A DNA stretch of 9,049 nucleotides from Flammeovirgaceae bacterium (lineage in GTDB: Bacteria > Bacteroidota > Bacteroidia > Cytophagales > MED-G16): contig NZUF01000008.1 in the NCBI GenBank assembly GCA_002696995.1, positions 56,205-65,253 of the forward strand, given 5' to 3'. The position numbers and the translations under genes are program-made. The notes beneath the pieces were generated by a model. That model saw nothing but the letters and a program-made list of their open reading frames with translations, did not search any database and was not told where the DNA came from. Shown here piece after piece: positions 1-7,902 of the stretch (the stretch's first letter is position 1; each line of letters opens with the position of its first letter).

Positions 1-191
1 CCCAATCCAATTTTAGATTTATTTAATTTTGCATGATAACCACTAATTATTCCATTTGATTCTAATTTTCTAACTCTTTCAAGTGTAGGAGCAGGAGATA
101 AACCAATATCCTGTGATAGCTTTGCATTTGTTATTTTAGCATTCTTTTGAAGAATATTTAAAATTTTTTTATCTATATTATCTAATTTCAT
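1..191 (-). CDS. Lrp/AsnC-family transcriptional regulator (partial, C-terminal part beyond window)
   Basis: Reading the minus strand from the ATG at 191 gives 63 complete codons that run off the left edge without a stop. The protein begins MKLDNIDKKILNILQ, the classic Lrp/AsnC opening, followed by a winged helix-turn-helix at about residues 18-45 containing LSQDIGLSPAPTLERVRKLE and then the GIISGYHAKL wing and linker. The ligand-binding RAM (ACT-like) domain, expected at about residues 65-150, is outside the window. Members of this family are cytoplasmic DNA-binding oligomers that respond to amino acids such as leucine; the effector of this one cannot be told from the DNA-binding half. It lies 86 bp downstream of the TPR gene on the same strand, so it could be read from that gene or from its own promoter in 192-277. 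The start has no Shine-Dalgarno but has A at -3. The family call is strong; the target genes are unknown. Confidence 0.93.
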   Translation of the reverse strand, partial: MKLDNIDKKILNILQKNAKITNAKLSQDIGLSPAPTLERVRKLESNGIISGYHAKLNKSKIGL

Positions 192-277
192 TTTAAGAAT
201 TATATTTGGTAAAACGAGTTTAAATAGATGAAAGTTTTGTTTAGCAATGAATTTATTAGAAATAAAAAAATTTATTT

Positions 278-1474
278 TTATTTTTTGATATAATCTCTTG
301 ATTCAATATTTAATTTATCTTTTCTATTTGTGAGTTTTAATACTTTTTTAAAATAATATTTAGCTTCAATGTTTTTTCCAATTTTCAAGTGGAGTTTACC
401 AAGTAGAAAATTTGAGTAAATAGTATATCCTAATTTTTTATTTTTAAATCCGTTTGAAAATTCAAGAGATTTTTTTAAATGAAAAATAGAATTTTCAAAT
501 TTTCTCTCAGAAAAAAACACTTCACCAAGAAAGAAATGAGCTAGCCTAATATCATTTTGATTATAACCAAACTTTCTATTTTTATAATAATCTATAATTT
601 TTAGTGATTCAATTTTACATAAAGATAAATTTGATGTTCTATATAGTTGCTGAGAGTAATATCTATGAAATATAGAATTATTTGGAAATGTATTATGAAG
701 ATACTGAGATAAGTATAAAGATTTTTTTAGATTATTTTCACCTGAAAAAATTCTAACTAAAAAATACTGAGCTTCTGTCCTAGTATAAAATGAATTATTT
801 GCAGCATTGTTTAGCTGATCAATCCCTAACTTTTTATCCCCTTCTGGGAAAAGACCTACAATTGGTTTTAATAAAGGGTATCTGTCAGATATCCAGATAG
901 AATAATAATTAAAAAGTCCATTTCCAAATGATATTTCTGGAATCATAATATCATCTTTCCTTATCTCTTTTAAGTATTTAAGTGCATTCATACCAGCAAA
1001 TGCAGCTGCTCTCCATTTTCTCCTTTCAGATAATAATCTTCCTTTAAAACCATATGAAGCGGCTAAGAAAAAAGCGCCATCAATTTTATTTCCATTTTCA
1101 TAAACTTTCTTTGATAAAAAAATTGACTTATCCATAAGAGACAAAAATTCTTTGTCTAATAATTTTAATTCATCTGTTATTTTTATTTTAGGCAATCCAG
1201 AATAAGAATCAATTTTCCACCATTTACTCAAACCTAATAAAAATACTGGAAGAGGATGATTTTTATATTCTTGAACTAACCACTTAAATTCTTTTTCTGC
1301 ATCGTCAAATTCAAAATTATACATTTTATTAATTGCAGATGTAGCTTCGATTTGAATATCTATATCTGTCAGGATACTAGTTGAATCTTGCGACATAGTA
1401 ATAATCGAATTGAAATTAAAAAGAATAAAAATTTTAAAATATAAAAATCTCACAACACAAAATAACTGAATCAT
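278..1474 (-). CDS. Exported tetratricopeptide-repeat protein of unknown function
   Basis: A 398-residue protein. The first ~28 residues look like a signal peptide: hydrophobic FLYFKIFILF at 10-19, then a stretch ending in M-S-Q, the Ser-Gln boundary often seen at Bacteroidota cleavage sites. The body is helical repeat: TPR-like units at about 47-80 (AINKMYNFEFDDAEKEF), about 312-341 (ERKFENSIFHLKKSLEF) and about 352-385 (GKNIEAKYYFKKVLKL), with aromatic-rich degenerate helices between (FNYYSIW near 188-194, FYTRTEAQYFLVRIF near 229-243). There is no catalytic motif. The whole sequence resembles a conserved but uncharacterised flavobacterial TPR family; that is from memory of the family, not a search. 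The role is probably periplasmic or membrane-associated scaffolding. The start at 1474 is chosen because later ATG (1396, residue 27) would remove the signal sequence; a GTG at 1453 (residue 8) would give a tidier signal peptide and is a real alternative. It is divergent from the DUF2723 gene. Confidence 0.85.
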   Translation of the reverse strand: MIQLFCVVRFLYFKIFILFNFNSIITMSQDSTSILTDIDIQIEATSAINKMYNFEFDDAEKEFKWLVQEYKNHPLPVFLLGLSKWWKIDSYSGLPKIKITDELKLLDKEFLSLMDKSIFLSKKVYENGNKIDGAFFLAASYGFKGRLLSERRKWRAAAFAGMNALKYLKEIRKDDIMIPEISFGNGLFNYYSIWISDRYPLLKPIVGLFPEGDKKLGIDQLNNAANNSFYTRTEAQYFLVRIFSGENNLKKSLYLSQYLHNTFPNNSIFHRYYSQQLYRTSNLSLCKIESLKIIDYYKNRKFGYNQNDIRLAHFFLGEVFFSERKFENSIFHLKKSLEFSNGFKNKKLGYTIYSNFLLGKLHLKIGKNIEAKYYFKKVLKLTNRKDKLNIESRDYIKK

Positions 1475-1528
1475 TAAGAATATGATTATAATTATTTTAA
1501 TTATTTTCGCCTTTATTCTTTGATTAAT
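1475..1528. promoter_or_regulatory. Divergent intergenic spacer, presumed to hold promoters for both flanking genes
   Basis: This 54-bp, almost purely A/T spacer separates the starts of two divergent genes, the TPR protein and the DUF2723 protein, so each promoter must lie here or overlap the neighbouring coding region. The only resemblance to the Bacteroidota -7 element (TAnnTTTG) is TATTCTTTG at 1514-1522 on the plus strand, which has three bases instead of two between TA and TTTG and sits too close to the ATG at 1529 for a normal leader. The presence of promoters is an inference from gene orientation; no confident element is seen. Confidence 0.3.
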
Positions 1529-4486
1529 ATGGAATTTAAAAAATTAAATAACTATAGTGGTTGGCTAACATTTTTAATAGCTCTAATTGTTTATTCCATT
1601 ACAGTAGAAGATACTGCTAGCTTCTGGGATGCAGGAGAATTTATTGCAGTATCAAATAAGTTAGAAGTTCCACATCCACCTGGAGCTCCTTTTTATCTAT
1701 TATTAGGAAGGTTTTTCTCTCTTTTTGCTTTTGATAATCTTGAAAAAATAGCTTTAGCAATAAATTTTCTTAGTGTTATATCTAGTGCATTTACTATATT
1801 ATTTCTTTTTTGGACAATAACTCACCTGACATCAAAGATTATAAAAACTAATAATATCAATAATATATTATTGGTTTTACTTTCAGGACTTACAGGAGCA
1901 CTATCTTTTACATTTACGGACTCTTTTTGGTTTTCAGCTGTTGAGGCTGAAGTATATGCTATGTCTTCTTTCTTTACTGCATTTGTTTTTTGGGCAATAT
2001 TAAGATGGGAAAACTCAAAAAATATTTCAAGTCAAAACCGTTGGATAATATTAATAGCTTATATGATGGGATTATCCATAGGTGTTCATCTCCTTAATTT
2101 AGTCGCAATTCCTGCATTAGCATTAATTATGTATTTTAAGAAGGCTGAAAAAGTTTCTTTTTTCGGAGTTACTTCATCACTTATCTTAGGGTTATTAGTT
2201 GTAGGAATTATAGTTGAAGGAATAATACCAGGGTTACCTTCCATTGCAAGTTTTGTTGAAAGGCTTTTCGTAAACTCCTTTAGTTTACCTTTCGGATCTG
2301 GCATCATTTTCTTTATAGTAATCTTTATTTCTTCTTTAATTTATCTTATCTGGTATTCTCATAAAAAAGAAAAAATAGTTTTAAATACCTCATTATTAGC
2401 ATTTACATTTATCTTAATAGGATACTCATCATACTCACTTGTTTTAATTAGATCAAATTATAATCCCCCTATAGATGAAAATAATCCTGAAAATATTCTA
2501 AATTTTATCTCTTACCTCAAAAGAGAACAATATGGATCTAGACCTCTAGTTAAAGGACAATATTTCGATGCAGAAGTTATCAAACAAGAAGAAAGCGGTA
2601 TAAACTATAAAAAAGGTAAAGAAAAATATGAAGTTAAAGAAAAAAAATTCAGATATGTTTTTGATCCTAAAAGATCTACAATATTTCCAAGAATGTACAG
2701 TAATTCTCCAAATCATATACAGAGATACAGAGAAATAACGAATCTTGGTAAAAATGAAAAACCAACATTTTCTGATAATTTAGAATTTTTCTTTAAATAC
2801 CAGATTGGACACATGTACCTAAGATATTTCATGTGGAATTTTTCTGGAAGATCTTCAGATATTCAAAATGCTAATTGGTTAGGGTTACAAAATGTTTTTG
2901 ATGAAGTACCATATCAATTGGAAATGAATAAAGCTAGAAATAATTATTTAATGATTCCTCTTCTTCTTGGAATATTAGGTTTATTATTTCAATACTACAG
3001 AGATAACAAAAACTTTTATGTTGTTATGCTTCTATTTATTTTAACTGGAGTAGCATTAGTAGTTTACCTTAACAGTCCCCCTACAGAGCCAAGAGAAAGA
3101 GATTATATCTACGCAGGATCATACTATGCCTTTTCTATTTGGATAGGATATGGATCACTTTTTATTTTTTCAACATTTAGCAGATTAATTACTAATAAAA
3201 ATATATCGATTGCTTTAACTGCCTTAGTATCGTTATCTTCTCCAATTATTTTAGCTAAAGAAAATTGGGATGATCACGATAGATCTGATAGATTCTTAAC
3301 TGTAGATTCAGCTAAAAACTTATTAGATTCTTGTGCTCCTAACTCAATTTTATTCACTGGTGGAGATAATGATACATTCCCGCTATGGTATGTACAGGAA
3401 GTTGAAAATTTCAGAACAGATGTCAGAGTAATAGTATTAAGCTATTTTAATACTGACTGGTACATTGAACAAATGATGTCAAAGAAGAATGATTCTGAAA
3501 AAATTAATTTTTCTATATCTCTTGATAATTATATTCAAGGAGGCTTAAATGATTATTTACCTTATGTAAATAATCCTAAAATTCAAAATGTAGCAATTAA
3601 TCTTAAAGGCTACATAAACTTAGTTAAGAGGAATAGCAAAGCTATTCAAGTAGCAACATCAGCAAGTAACTACAACTCTATTCCATCAAAATCATTTTGG
3701 TTATCCATTGGTAATACTGAAAAATTAATACCTCAAAAATTAAATAAAATTAAACAAGACACACTATTCATAAGTTTAAAAAGCAACAAAAGTGGACTAG
3801 AAAAAAAAGATTTAGCATTTTTAGATTTATTACAAGCTAATAATTGGGAAAGACCCATTTATTTTAATAACACTTCATTAAATGGAATAAATTTAGATCT
3901 GAAAAGAAATGTTGTCCAAGAAGGTTTTGCGTACAGGTTATTTCCTGTTTTAAACCCTAATTCAGGGAGTATCATAAACACTGAGTTAATGTATTCAAAT
4001 ATTATGAATAAGTCATATTGGAGAGAACTAAACAACCCAAATGCTTACTTCTCAGAAGATCATAGAGGATTTATAATGAATTACAGATCTACATTTAATA
4101 CATTAATTAAAAGTTTAATTTCTAATAAACAATACGATAGGGCACTTGAAGTTATAAAAAAATCAATAGAATTAATTCCAGATGAGGCTATCATGTATGA
4201 TCATTTCTCAGTACAATTAGTTGACTTTTTAATAGATTTAGAAATTAAAGCAAATTTTGATACAGAAAGTTTAGCAAATGAAATAGCTAAAATTATTAGC
4301 CAAAGGTCTGATGAGCTACTAAATTATTATTTTGATAATAAGATTAATGATAAGTATGAAATTCAGAAGAATTTAGTGTCTCTAAATACTCTTGCAAGAG
4401 CATATAATAAAAAGCCTAGTTCAGAATTAGCAAAAAAATATAGAGATTTATTTGAAAATAATTATTCTAGAAGTTCAGTAAATTAA
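1529..4486 (+). CDS. DUF2723 multi-pass membrane protein, GT-C-like (protein O-mannosyltransferase family)
   Basis: A 985-residue protein of usual length for the family. The N-terminal half is a membrane domain with about a dozen hydrophobic segments (among them roughly 12-25, 74-99, 112-130, 143-159, 171-201, 211-235, 257-276, 287-306, 472-489, 496-514, 527-549, 558-576). Family signatures are clear: WDAGEFIA at 33-40 and HPPGAPFY at 49-56 in the first outer loop, where GT-C enzymes keep their acidic catalytic residues (D34 or E37 is a candidate by inference); FWFSAVEAEVYA at 133-144; PRERDYIYAGSY at 521-532; then NWDDHDRSDR at 579-588 and GGDNDTFPLWY at 611-621. The C-terminal ~400 residues are probably periplasmic and end in a TPR-like helical pair near 855-905. 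Such proteins are thought to move sugars from a lipid carrier to exported proteins; the substrate here is unknown. The start is the ATG at 1529 (A at -3) rather than the in-frame TTG at 1520. The stop overlaps that of the convergent T9SS-tail gene. Confidence 0.93.
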   Translation: MEFKKLNNYSGWLTFLIALIVYSITVEDTASFWDAGEFIAVSNKLEVPHPPGAPFYLLLGRFFSLFAFDNLEKIALAINFLSVISSAFTILFLFWTITHLTSKIIKTNNINNILLVLLSGLTGALSFTFTDSFWFSAVEAEVYAMSSFFTAFVFWAILRWENSKNISSQNRWIILIAYMMGLSIGVHLLNLVAIPALALIMYFKKAEKVSFFGVTSSLILGLLVVGIIVEGIIPGLPSIASFVERLFVNSFSLPFGSGIIFFIVIFISSLIYLIWYSHKKEKIVLNTSLLAFTFILIGYSSYSLVLIRSNYNPPIDENNPENILNFISYLKREQYGSRPLVKGQYFDAEVIKQEESGINYKKGKEKYEVKEKKFRYVFDPKRSTIFPRMYSNSPNHIQRYREITNLGKNEKPTFSDNLEFFFKYQIGHMYLRYFMWNFSGRSSDIQNANWLGLQNVFDEVPYQLEMNKARNNYLMIPLLLGILGLLFQYYRDNKNFYVVMLLFILTGVALVVYLNSPPTEPRERDYIYAGSYYAFSIWIGYGSLFIFSTFSRLITNKNISIALTALVSLSSPIILAKENWDDHDRSDRFLTVDSAKNLLDSCAPNSILFTGGDNDTFPLWYVQEVENFRTDVRVIVLSYFNTDWYIEQMMSKKNDSEKINFSISLDNYIQGGLNDYLPYVNNPKIQNVAINLKGYINLVKRNSKAIQVATSASNYNSIPSKSFWLSIGNTEKLIPQKLNKIKQDTLFISLKSNKSGLEKKDLAFLDLLQANNWERPIYFNNTSLNGINLDLKRNVVQEGFAYRLFPVLNPNSGSIINTELMYSNIMNKSYWRELNNPNAYFSEDHRGFIMNYRSTFNTLIKSLISNKQYDRALEVIKKSIELIPDEAIMYDHFSVQLVDFLIDLEIKANFDTESLANEIAKIISQRSDELLNYYFDNKINDKYEIQKNLVSLNTLARAYNKKPSSELAKKYRDLFENNYSRSSVN

Positions 4487-4806
4487 TTTTTGGAAAATTT
4501 AATAATTTCTCTTTTATCAAGAATTGTATTATCAAGAATTAAAAAATAATATCCATTATTAAACTCTTCGAGAAATATTCTTAATTCATTATCAGATATA
4601 ATTTCCTTATTAAAATTCATTTGATTACCAATTAATGAATGAATAGAAAGGTCATAATCATCTATCTTAAAATTTGAATTAAGTTTTAAATTTATAAATT
4701 CAGATGCTGGATTGGGATAAAGTTCAATACTTCTTTTCTCATTAATTTCTTGTGAAAAAACAGGTGTTGATATTAAGAATAAAACAAATATTAATAATCT
4801 ATTCAT
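4483..4806 (-). CDS. Small secreted protein made of a signal peptide plus a T9SS type A sorting domain
   Basis: A 107-residue protein. Residues 1-18 are a textbook signal peptide (MNRLLIFVLFLISTPVFS, with cleavage likely before QEINEK). After a short linker, residues ~27-107 match the Por secretion-system C-terminal domain: IELYPNPASEFINLKL at 27-42, a central SIHSLIGNQ strand, then the GYYFLIL strand and the terminal REIIKF segment followed by SKN. In normal T9SS cargo this tail of about 80 residues follows a large enzyme or adhesin and directs passage through the outer membrane before being cut off; here no cargo domain exists. The gene starts 54 bp after leuB ends and could be a last, unrelated member of the leu transcript, or have its own promoter in 4807-4860, where a 12-bp A/T palindrome (4818-4829) is the only structure seen. 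The ATG at 4806 has no Shine-Dalgarno but A at -3. It may be a remnant of a larger cargo gene or a true mini-protein. Confidence 0.85.
   Translation of the reverse strand: MNRLLIFVLFLISTPVFSQEINEKRSIELYPNPASEFINLKLNSNFKIDDYDLSIHSLIGNQMNFNKEIISDNELRIFLEEFNNGYYFLILDNTILDKREIIKFSKN
4514..4540 (-). repeat. 12-bp direct repeat with 15-bp period inside the T9SS-tail gene
   Basis: The 12-mer TTATCAAGAATT occurs at 4514-4525 and again at 4529-4540, exactly 15 bp apart. The period is a multiple of three, so the reading frame is kept and the protein shows ILDNT followed by ILDKR. It looks like an in-frame tandem duplication of five codons in the loop before the last beta strand of the sorting domain. 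Confidence 0.6.
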
Positions 4807-4860
4807 ACTTAAAATAAATTAAATTTAATGAGTAATCAAAAAGTATTCTATTAAGAAAAG

Positions 4861-5925
4861 TTAAAAATAGCCCCTAACTCTCTCATATATCCAATTCCCA
4901 ACTTCCTTTGTTGAATAATATGTTTTTTGATTTATATCTTGAGTCACAAAACCATTATTAAGTGCTTCCTCTACAGATTTAATAATTATTTCTGATTCTT
5001 TTTTCATATTAAATGATAAGTCTAACATTAAAGCTGAAGATAAAATCATTGCCATAGGATTTGCTATATTTTTTCCAGCAGCCTCAGGATAAGAACCATG
5101 TATTGGCTCAAATAAAGATACTTTATCCCCCACCGAAGCTGAAGGAAGCATACCTAATGAACCAGTTATTACTGATGCTTCATCAGTAATAATATCTCCA
5201 AACATATTTTCTGTAAGTATCACATCAAAATCTTTTGGATTAGTAATGATTTTCATAGCAGCATTATCTACAAATAGATACGAGACTTTTACATCAATAT
5301 ATTTCTTAGATATTTCCTGGACTATCTCTCTCCATAACCTAGATGTATCTAAAACATTTGCCTTATCTACTAATGTTAATTGCTTTTTTCTTTTACGCGC
5401 TTCTTTAAAAGCCAAATGAGAAATTCGTTCAATTTCTTTTGAAGTATATGAACAAGTATCAAATGCAGATTTTCTATCATTAGAAATTGCTTTATTACCA
5501 AAATAAATACCTCCAGTTAATTCTCTATAAACCACAAAATCTGTTCCTGAAATAATATCTTTTTTTAATGGAGATGCCTCTATAAGAGATTCATAAGTTT
5601 TCACAGGTCTTACATTAGCATAAAGCCCTAAGAATTTCCTCATTTCCAAAAGGCCATCCTCTGGTCTGATTTTTGCCTTAGGATTATTATCATATTTTGG
5701 ATCACCAATAGCTCCAAATAAAATTGCATCAGAATTCTTGCAGTTTTTTTTAGTTGAATCAGGAAACGGATGACCTTCTGCATCAATAGCTGCTGCACCC
5801 ACTAAACCTTTATCATAATGAAATTTAATATTTGTTTTATCAGAAATAATATCTAATATCTTAAGGGCTTCCTGCATTACCTCAGGTCCAATACCATCAC
5901 CTTCTAAAACAGCAATCTTTTTCAT
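4861..5925 (-). CDS. leuB: 3-isopropylmalate dehydrogenase
   Basis: A 354-residue cytoplasmic NAD-dependent enzyme that oxidises and decarboxylates (2R,3S)-3-isopropylmalate to 4-methyl-2-oxopentanoate, the last step before transamination to leucine. Full length for the family. Visible signatures: GDGIGPEV at 9-16; substrate-binding arginines R96 and R106 (MRKFLGLYANVRP) and R134 in YRELTGGIYFG (134-143 includes the catalytic Tyr141); catalytic Lys188 in VDKANVLDTSR; metal-ligand aspartates Asp220, Asp244 and Asp248 (FGDIITDEAS); and the NAD-binding EPIHGSYPEAAGKNIANP at 273-290. The ELTGGIYFG and EPIHGS motifs separate it from isocitrate and tartrate dehydrogenases of the same superfamily. 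It is the last leu gene of the operon; its ATG overlaps the leuD stop by 4 nt (ATGA), which implies translational coupling. No clear rho-independent terminator follows. Nothing appears damaged. Confidence 0.98.
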   Translation of the reverse strand: MKKIAVLEGDGIGPEVMQEALKILDIISDKTNIKFHYDKGLVGAAAIDAEGHPFPDSTKKNCKNSDAILFGAIGDPKYDNNPKAKIRPEDGLLEMRKFLGLYANVRPVKTYESLIEASPLKKDIISGTDFVVYRELTGGIYFGNKAISNDRKSAFDTCSYTSKEIERISHLAFKEARKRKKQLTLVDKANVLDTSRLWREIVQEISKKYIDVKVSYLFVDNAAMKIITNPKDFDVILTENMFGDIITDEASVITGSLGMLPSASVGDKVSLFEPIHGSYPEAAGKNIANPMAMILSSALMLDLSFNMKKESEIIIKSVEEALNNGFVTQDINQKTYYSTKEVGNWIYERVRGYF

Positions 5926-6509
5926 TGTTTACTTTCTTCAAATTTTAAAATTTTATCTTTTATATTTAATAAGTAATCAATATTATCAAATCCATTAATC
6001 AAACAGGTTTTATTATATTCATTTACTTCAAATCTTTCATCAAAAAAACCATCTTCAGAAAAAAATCTTTGTTCTTCTAAATCAACAGAAAATGAAGAAT
6101 GAATATCATCTGATGTTTTTTTGAAAATCTCATCAATTATTTTTTGATCAAATTGTATAACTAGTAAGCCATTATTAAGAGCATTGCTTTTAAAAATATC
6201 AGCGAAAAAACTACTCAAAACAACCCTAAATCCATAATCATAAATAGCCCATGCTGCATGTTCTCTACTTGAACCACATCCAAAATTTCTTCCTGCAAGA
6301 AGAATTTTAGAATCATTTTTAATTTTATTTAAATTAAAATCTTCAATTAAATTTTGATTATTATCATATCTCCAATCTCTAAATAAATTATCACCAAAAC
6401 CATCTCTTGTTACTGCTTTTAAAAATCTAGCAGGAATTATTTGATCAGTATCTATATTCTCAATATTTAGAGGCATTATGGTAGAATCAATTTTTTTAAA
6501 TTTATCCAT
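5922..6509 (-). CDS. leuD: 3-isopropylmalate dehydratase, small subunit
   Basis: A 195-residue swivel-domain subunit that pairs with LeuC to form isopropylmalate isomerase, converting 2-isopropylmalate to 3-isopropylmalate through dehydration and rehydration. The length is normal for the bacterial small subunit (about 190-200). Signatures: NIDTDQIIPARFLK at 18-31 and the aconitase-fold substrate loop GRNFGCGSSREHA at 73-85, followed by AWAIYDYGFRVVLSSFFADIF, a typical LeuD stretch. The residues after ~125 are Asp/Glu/Phe/Lys-rich and less conserved, as usual. The gene begins one base after the leuC stop and ends inside the leuB start, so it is tightly coupled to both. The start ATG at 6509 has A at -3 and no Shine-Dalgarno. 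Nothing is missing. Confidence 0.98.
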   Translation of the reverse strand: MDKFKKIDSTIMPLNIENIDTDQIIPARFLKAVTRDGFGDNLFRDWRYDNNQNLIEDFNLNKIKNDSKILLAGRNFGCGSSREHAAWAIYDYGFRVVLSSFFADIFKSNALNNGLLVIQFDQKIIDEIFKKTSDDIHSSFSVDLEEQRFFSEDGFFDERFEVNEYNKTCLINGFDNIDYLLNIKDKILKFEESKQ

Positions 6510-6510
6510 A

Positions 6511-7902
6511 TTAATTATTATCTCTTACATCAGTTACATAACCTTTTACAGCTGATAATGCAGCAGTAGCTGGACTTGCTAAAAAAGTTCTTGAACCAGG
6601 ACCTTGCCTTCCCTCAAAGTTTCTATTTGATGTAGAAACACAATATTTTCCTTTTGGTATCTTATCTTCATTCATAGCAAGACACGCTGAGCAACCAGGC
6701 TGTCTAAAATCAAAGCCTGCATTTCTAAAAATTATATCTAAACCTTCTTCAATTGCAATTTTTTCAACAGATTTTGATCCAGGAATTACCCAAGCATTAA
6801 CATGATCAGATTTCTTTTTTCCATTAATAATATTGGAGGCAATTCTTAAATCTTCTATTCTAGAATTAGTACAAGAACCAATAAAAACATAATCTATTTT
6901 TTTATCAACTAACCTCTCCCCTGACTTTAAATTCATATAATTTAATGATTTGATAAATGATTCATCTGATGTATTTATTGCTTTATCTGGAATAGGATCT
7001 TTAATTTTAATACCCATACCAGGATTAGTACCATATGTTATCATTGGCTCAATATCTTTGGCATCAAACTTTATAACTTTATCATATTCTGCATCTTTAT
7101 CAGATCTTAAATTTCTCCATTTTTCAACTTCAATTTCAAATTTTTCTTCTTTTGGTGAAAATTTCTTACCCTTAAGATATTCAAATGTCACATCATCTGG
7201 GGCTATTATTCCACCTCTAGCTCCCATTTCTATACTCATATTACAGATTGTCATTCTAGATTCCATTGAGAGAGAACGAATAGCAGATCCTGAATACTCA
7301 ACAAAATAACCTGTCCCCCCAGAAGCAGTAATTTTAGAAATTATATATAATATTATATCCTTTGAATAAACACCTTCACTTAACTCACCATTTATTTCTA
7401 TAAGCATTGTTTTAGGTTTATTTTGAAGTAAACATTGAGTAGAAAGAACCATCTCAACTTCACTTGTCCCAATTCCGAATGCAATAGAACCAAAAGCTCC
7501 ATGTGTAGAAGTATGACTATCTCCACAAACTATAGTCATTCCAGGTTGAGTAATTCCTAATTCTGGGCCAATTACATGAACAATACCCTGATACTTATGC
7601 CCTAAACCATATAAATCAATTCCATGTTCATTACAATTTTTATTTAATGTATCAACTTGATTTCGAGATAATGCTTCTTTAATAGGTAAATGCTGATCTA
7701 TAGTAGGTACATTATGGTCAGCAGTGGCAACAGTTTTGTCTGGTCTAAAAACTTTTAACCCTCTTTTATTCAAACCTGCAAATGCCTGAGGACTAGTAAC
7801 TTCATGAATTAGATGTTTGTCTATATAGAGAATGCTAGGTCCATTGGGAATAGAATCAACCAAATGATTATCCCAAACTTTTTCAAAAAGGGTTTTTCCC
7901 AT
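6511..7902 (-). CDS. leuC: 3-isopropylmalate dehydratase, large subunit (4Fe-4S)
   Basis: A 463-residue aconitase-superfamily subunit that carries the iron-sulfur cluster of isopropylmalate isomerase and acts with LeuD. The length fits the bacterial form (about 465). Signatures in order: [13 protein letters not shown] at the N-terminus; [16 protein letters not shown] at 26-41; ADHNVPT at 61-67; [13 protein letters not shown] at 126-138; TYGTNPGMG at 289-297; and the three cluster ligands Cys344 (GSCTNSR), Cys404 and Cys407 (PGCSAC). The [19 protein letters not shown] segment at 426-444 is the usual end of the active site. The ATG at 7902 overlaps the last base of the leuA stop codon (TAATG), so ribosomes finishing LeuA can restart here. 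A distant reading as aconitase or homoaconitase is excluded by size, by the separate small subunit and by the leu context. Confidence 0.98.
   Translation of the reverse strand: MGKTLFEKVWDNHLVDSIPNGPSILYIDKHLIHEVTSPQAFAGLNKRGLKVFRPDKTVATADHNVPTIDQHLPIKEALSRNQVDTLNKNCNEHGIDLYGLGHKYQGIVHVIGPELGITQPGMTIVCGDSHTSTHGAFGSIAFGIGTSEVEMVLSTQCLLQNKPKTMLIEINGELSEGVYSKDIILYIISKITASGGTGYFVEYSGSAIRSLSMESRMTICNMSIEMGARGGIIAPDDVTFEYLKGKKFSPKEEKFEIEVEKWRNLRSDKDAEYDKVIKFDAKDIEPMITYGTNPGMGIKIKDPIPDKAINTSDESFIKSLNYMNLKSGERLVDKKIDYVFIGSCTNSRIEDLRIASNIINGKKKSDHVNAWVIPGSKSVEKIAIEEGLDIIFRNAGFDFRQPGCSACLAMNEDKIPKGKYCVSTSNRNFEGRQGPGSRTFLASPATAALSAVKGYVTDVRDNN

Noticed and set aside
260..277. 7-bp A/T inverted repeat (AAATAAA/TTTATTT) right after the TPR stop codon, possible terminator
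   Set aside because: The stem is purely A/T and short, so hairpin stability would be poor; similar repeats are expected by chance in this base composition.
1520..1528. TTG at 1520 as start of the DUF2723 gene
   Set aside because: It adds only three residues, and the ATG at 1529 has A at -3 like the other genes and gives the usual family N-terminus.
2086..2307. Minus-strand open frame of 73 codons inside the DUF2723 gene
   Set aside because: It is antisense to a well-conserved membrane-coding stretch, has low-complexity composition and no recognisable motif; it is a shadow frame.
4818..4829. 12-bp perfect palindrome ATTAAATTTAAT before the T9SS-tail gene as an operator
   Set aside because: It is composed only of A and T, with no second copy seen near the other gene starts, so chance is the simpler explanation.
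4837..4845. TACTTTTTG on the minus strand upstream of the T9SS-tail gene, similar to TATTCTTTG at 1514-1522, as Bacteroidota -7 elements
   Set aside because: Both have three bases instead of two between TA and TTTG and neither has a convincing TTG at the -33 position; such matches are frequent in T-rich DNA.
6950..7309. Plus-strand open frame of 119 codons inside leuC
   Set aside because: It lies antisense to the conserved central part of leuC; its Ser/Ile/Leu-rich composition is what antisense reading of an AT-rich gene gives.
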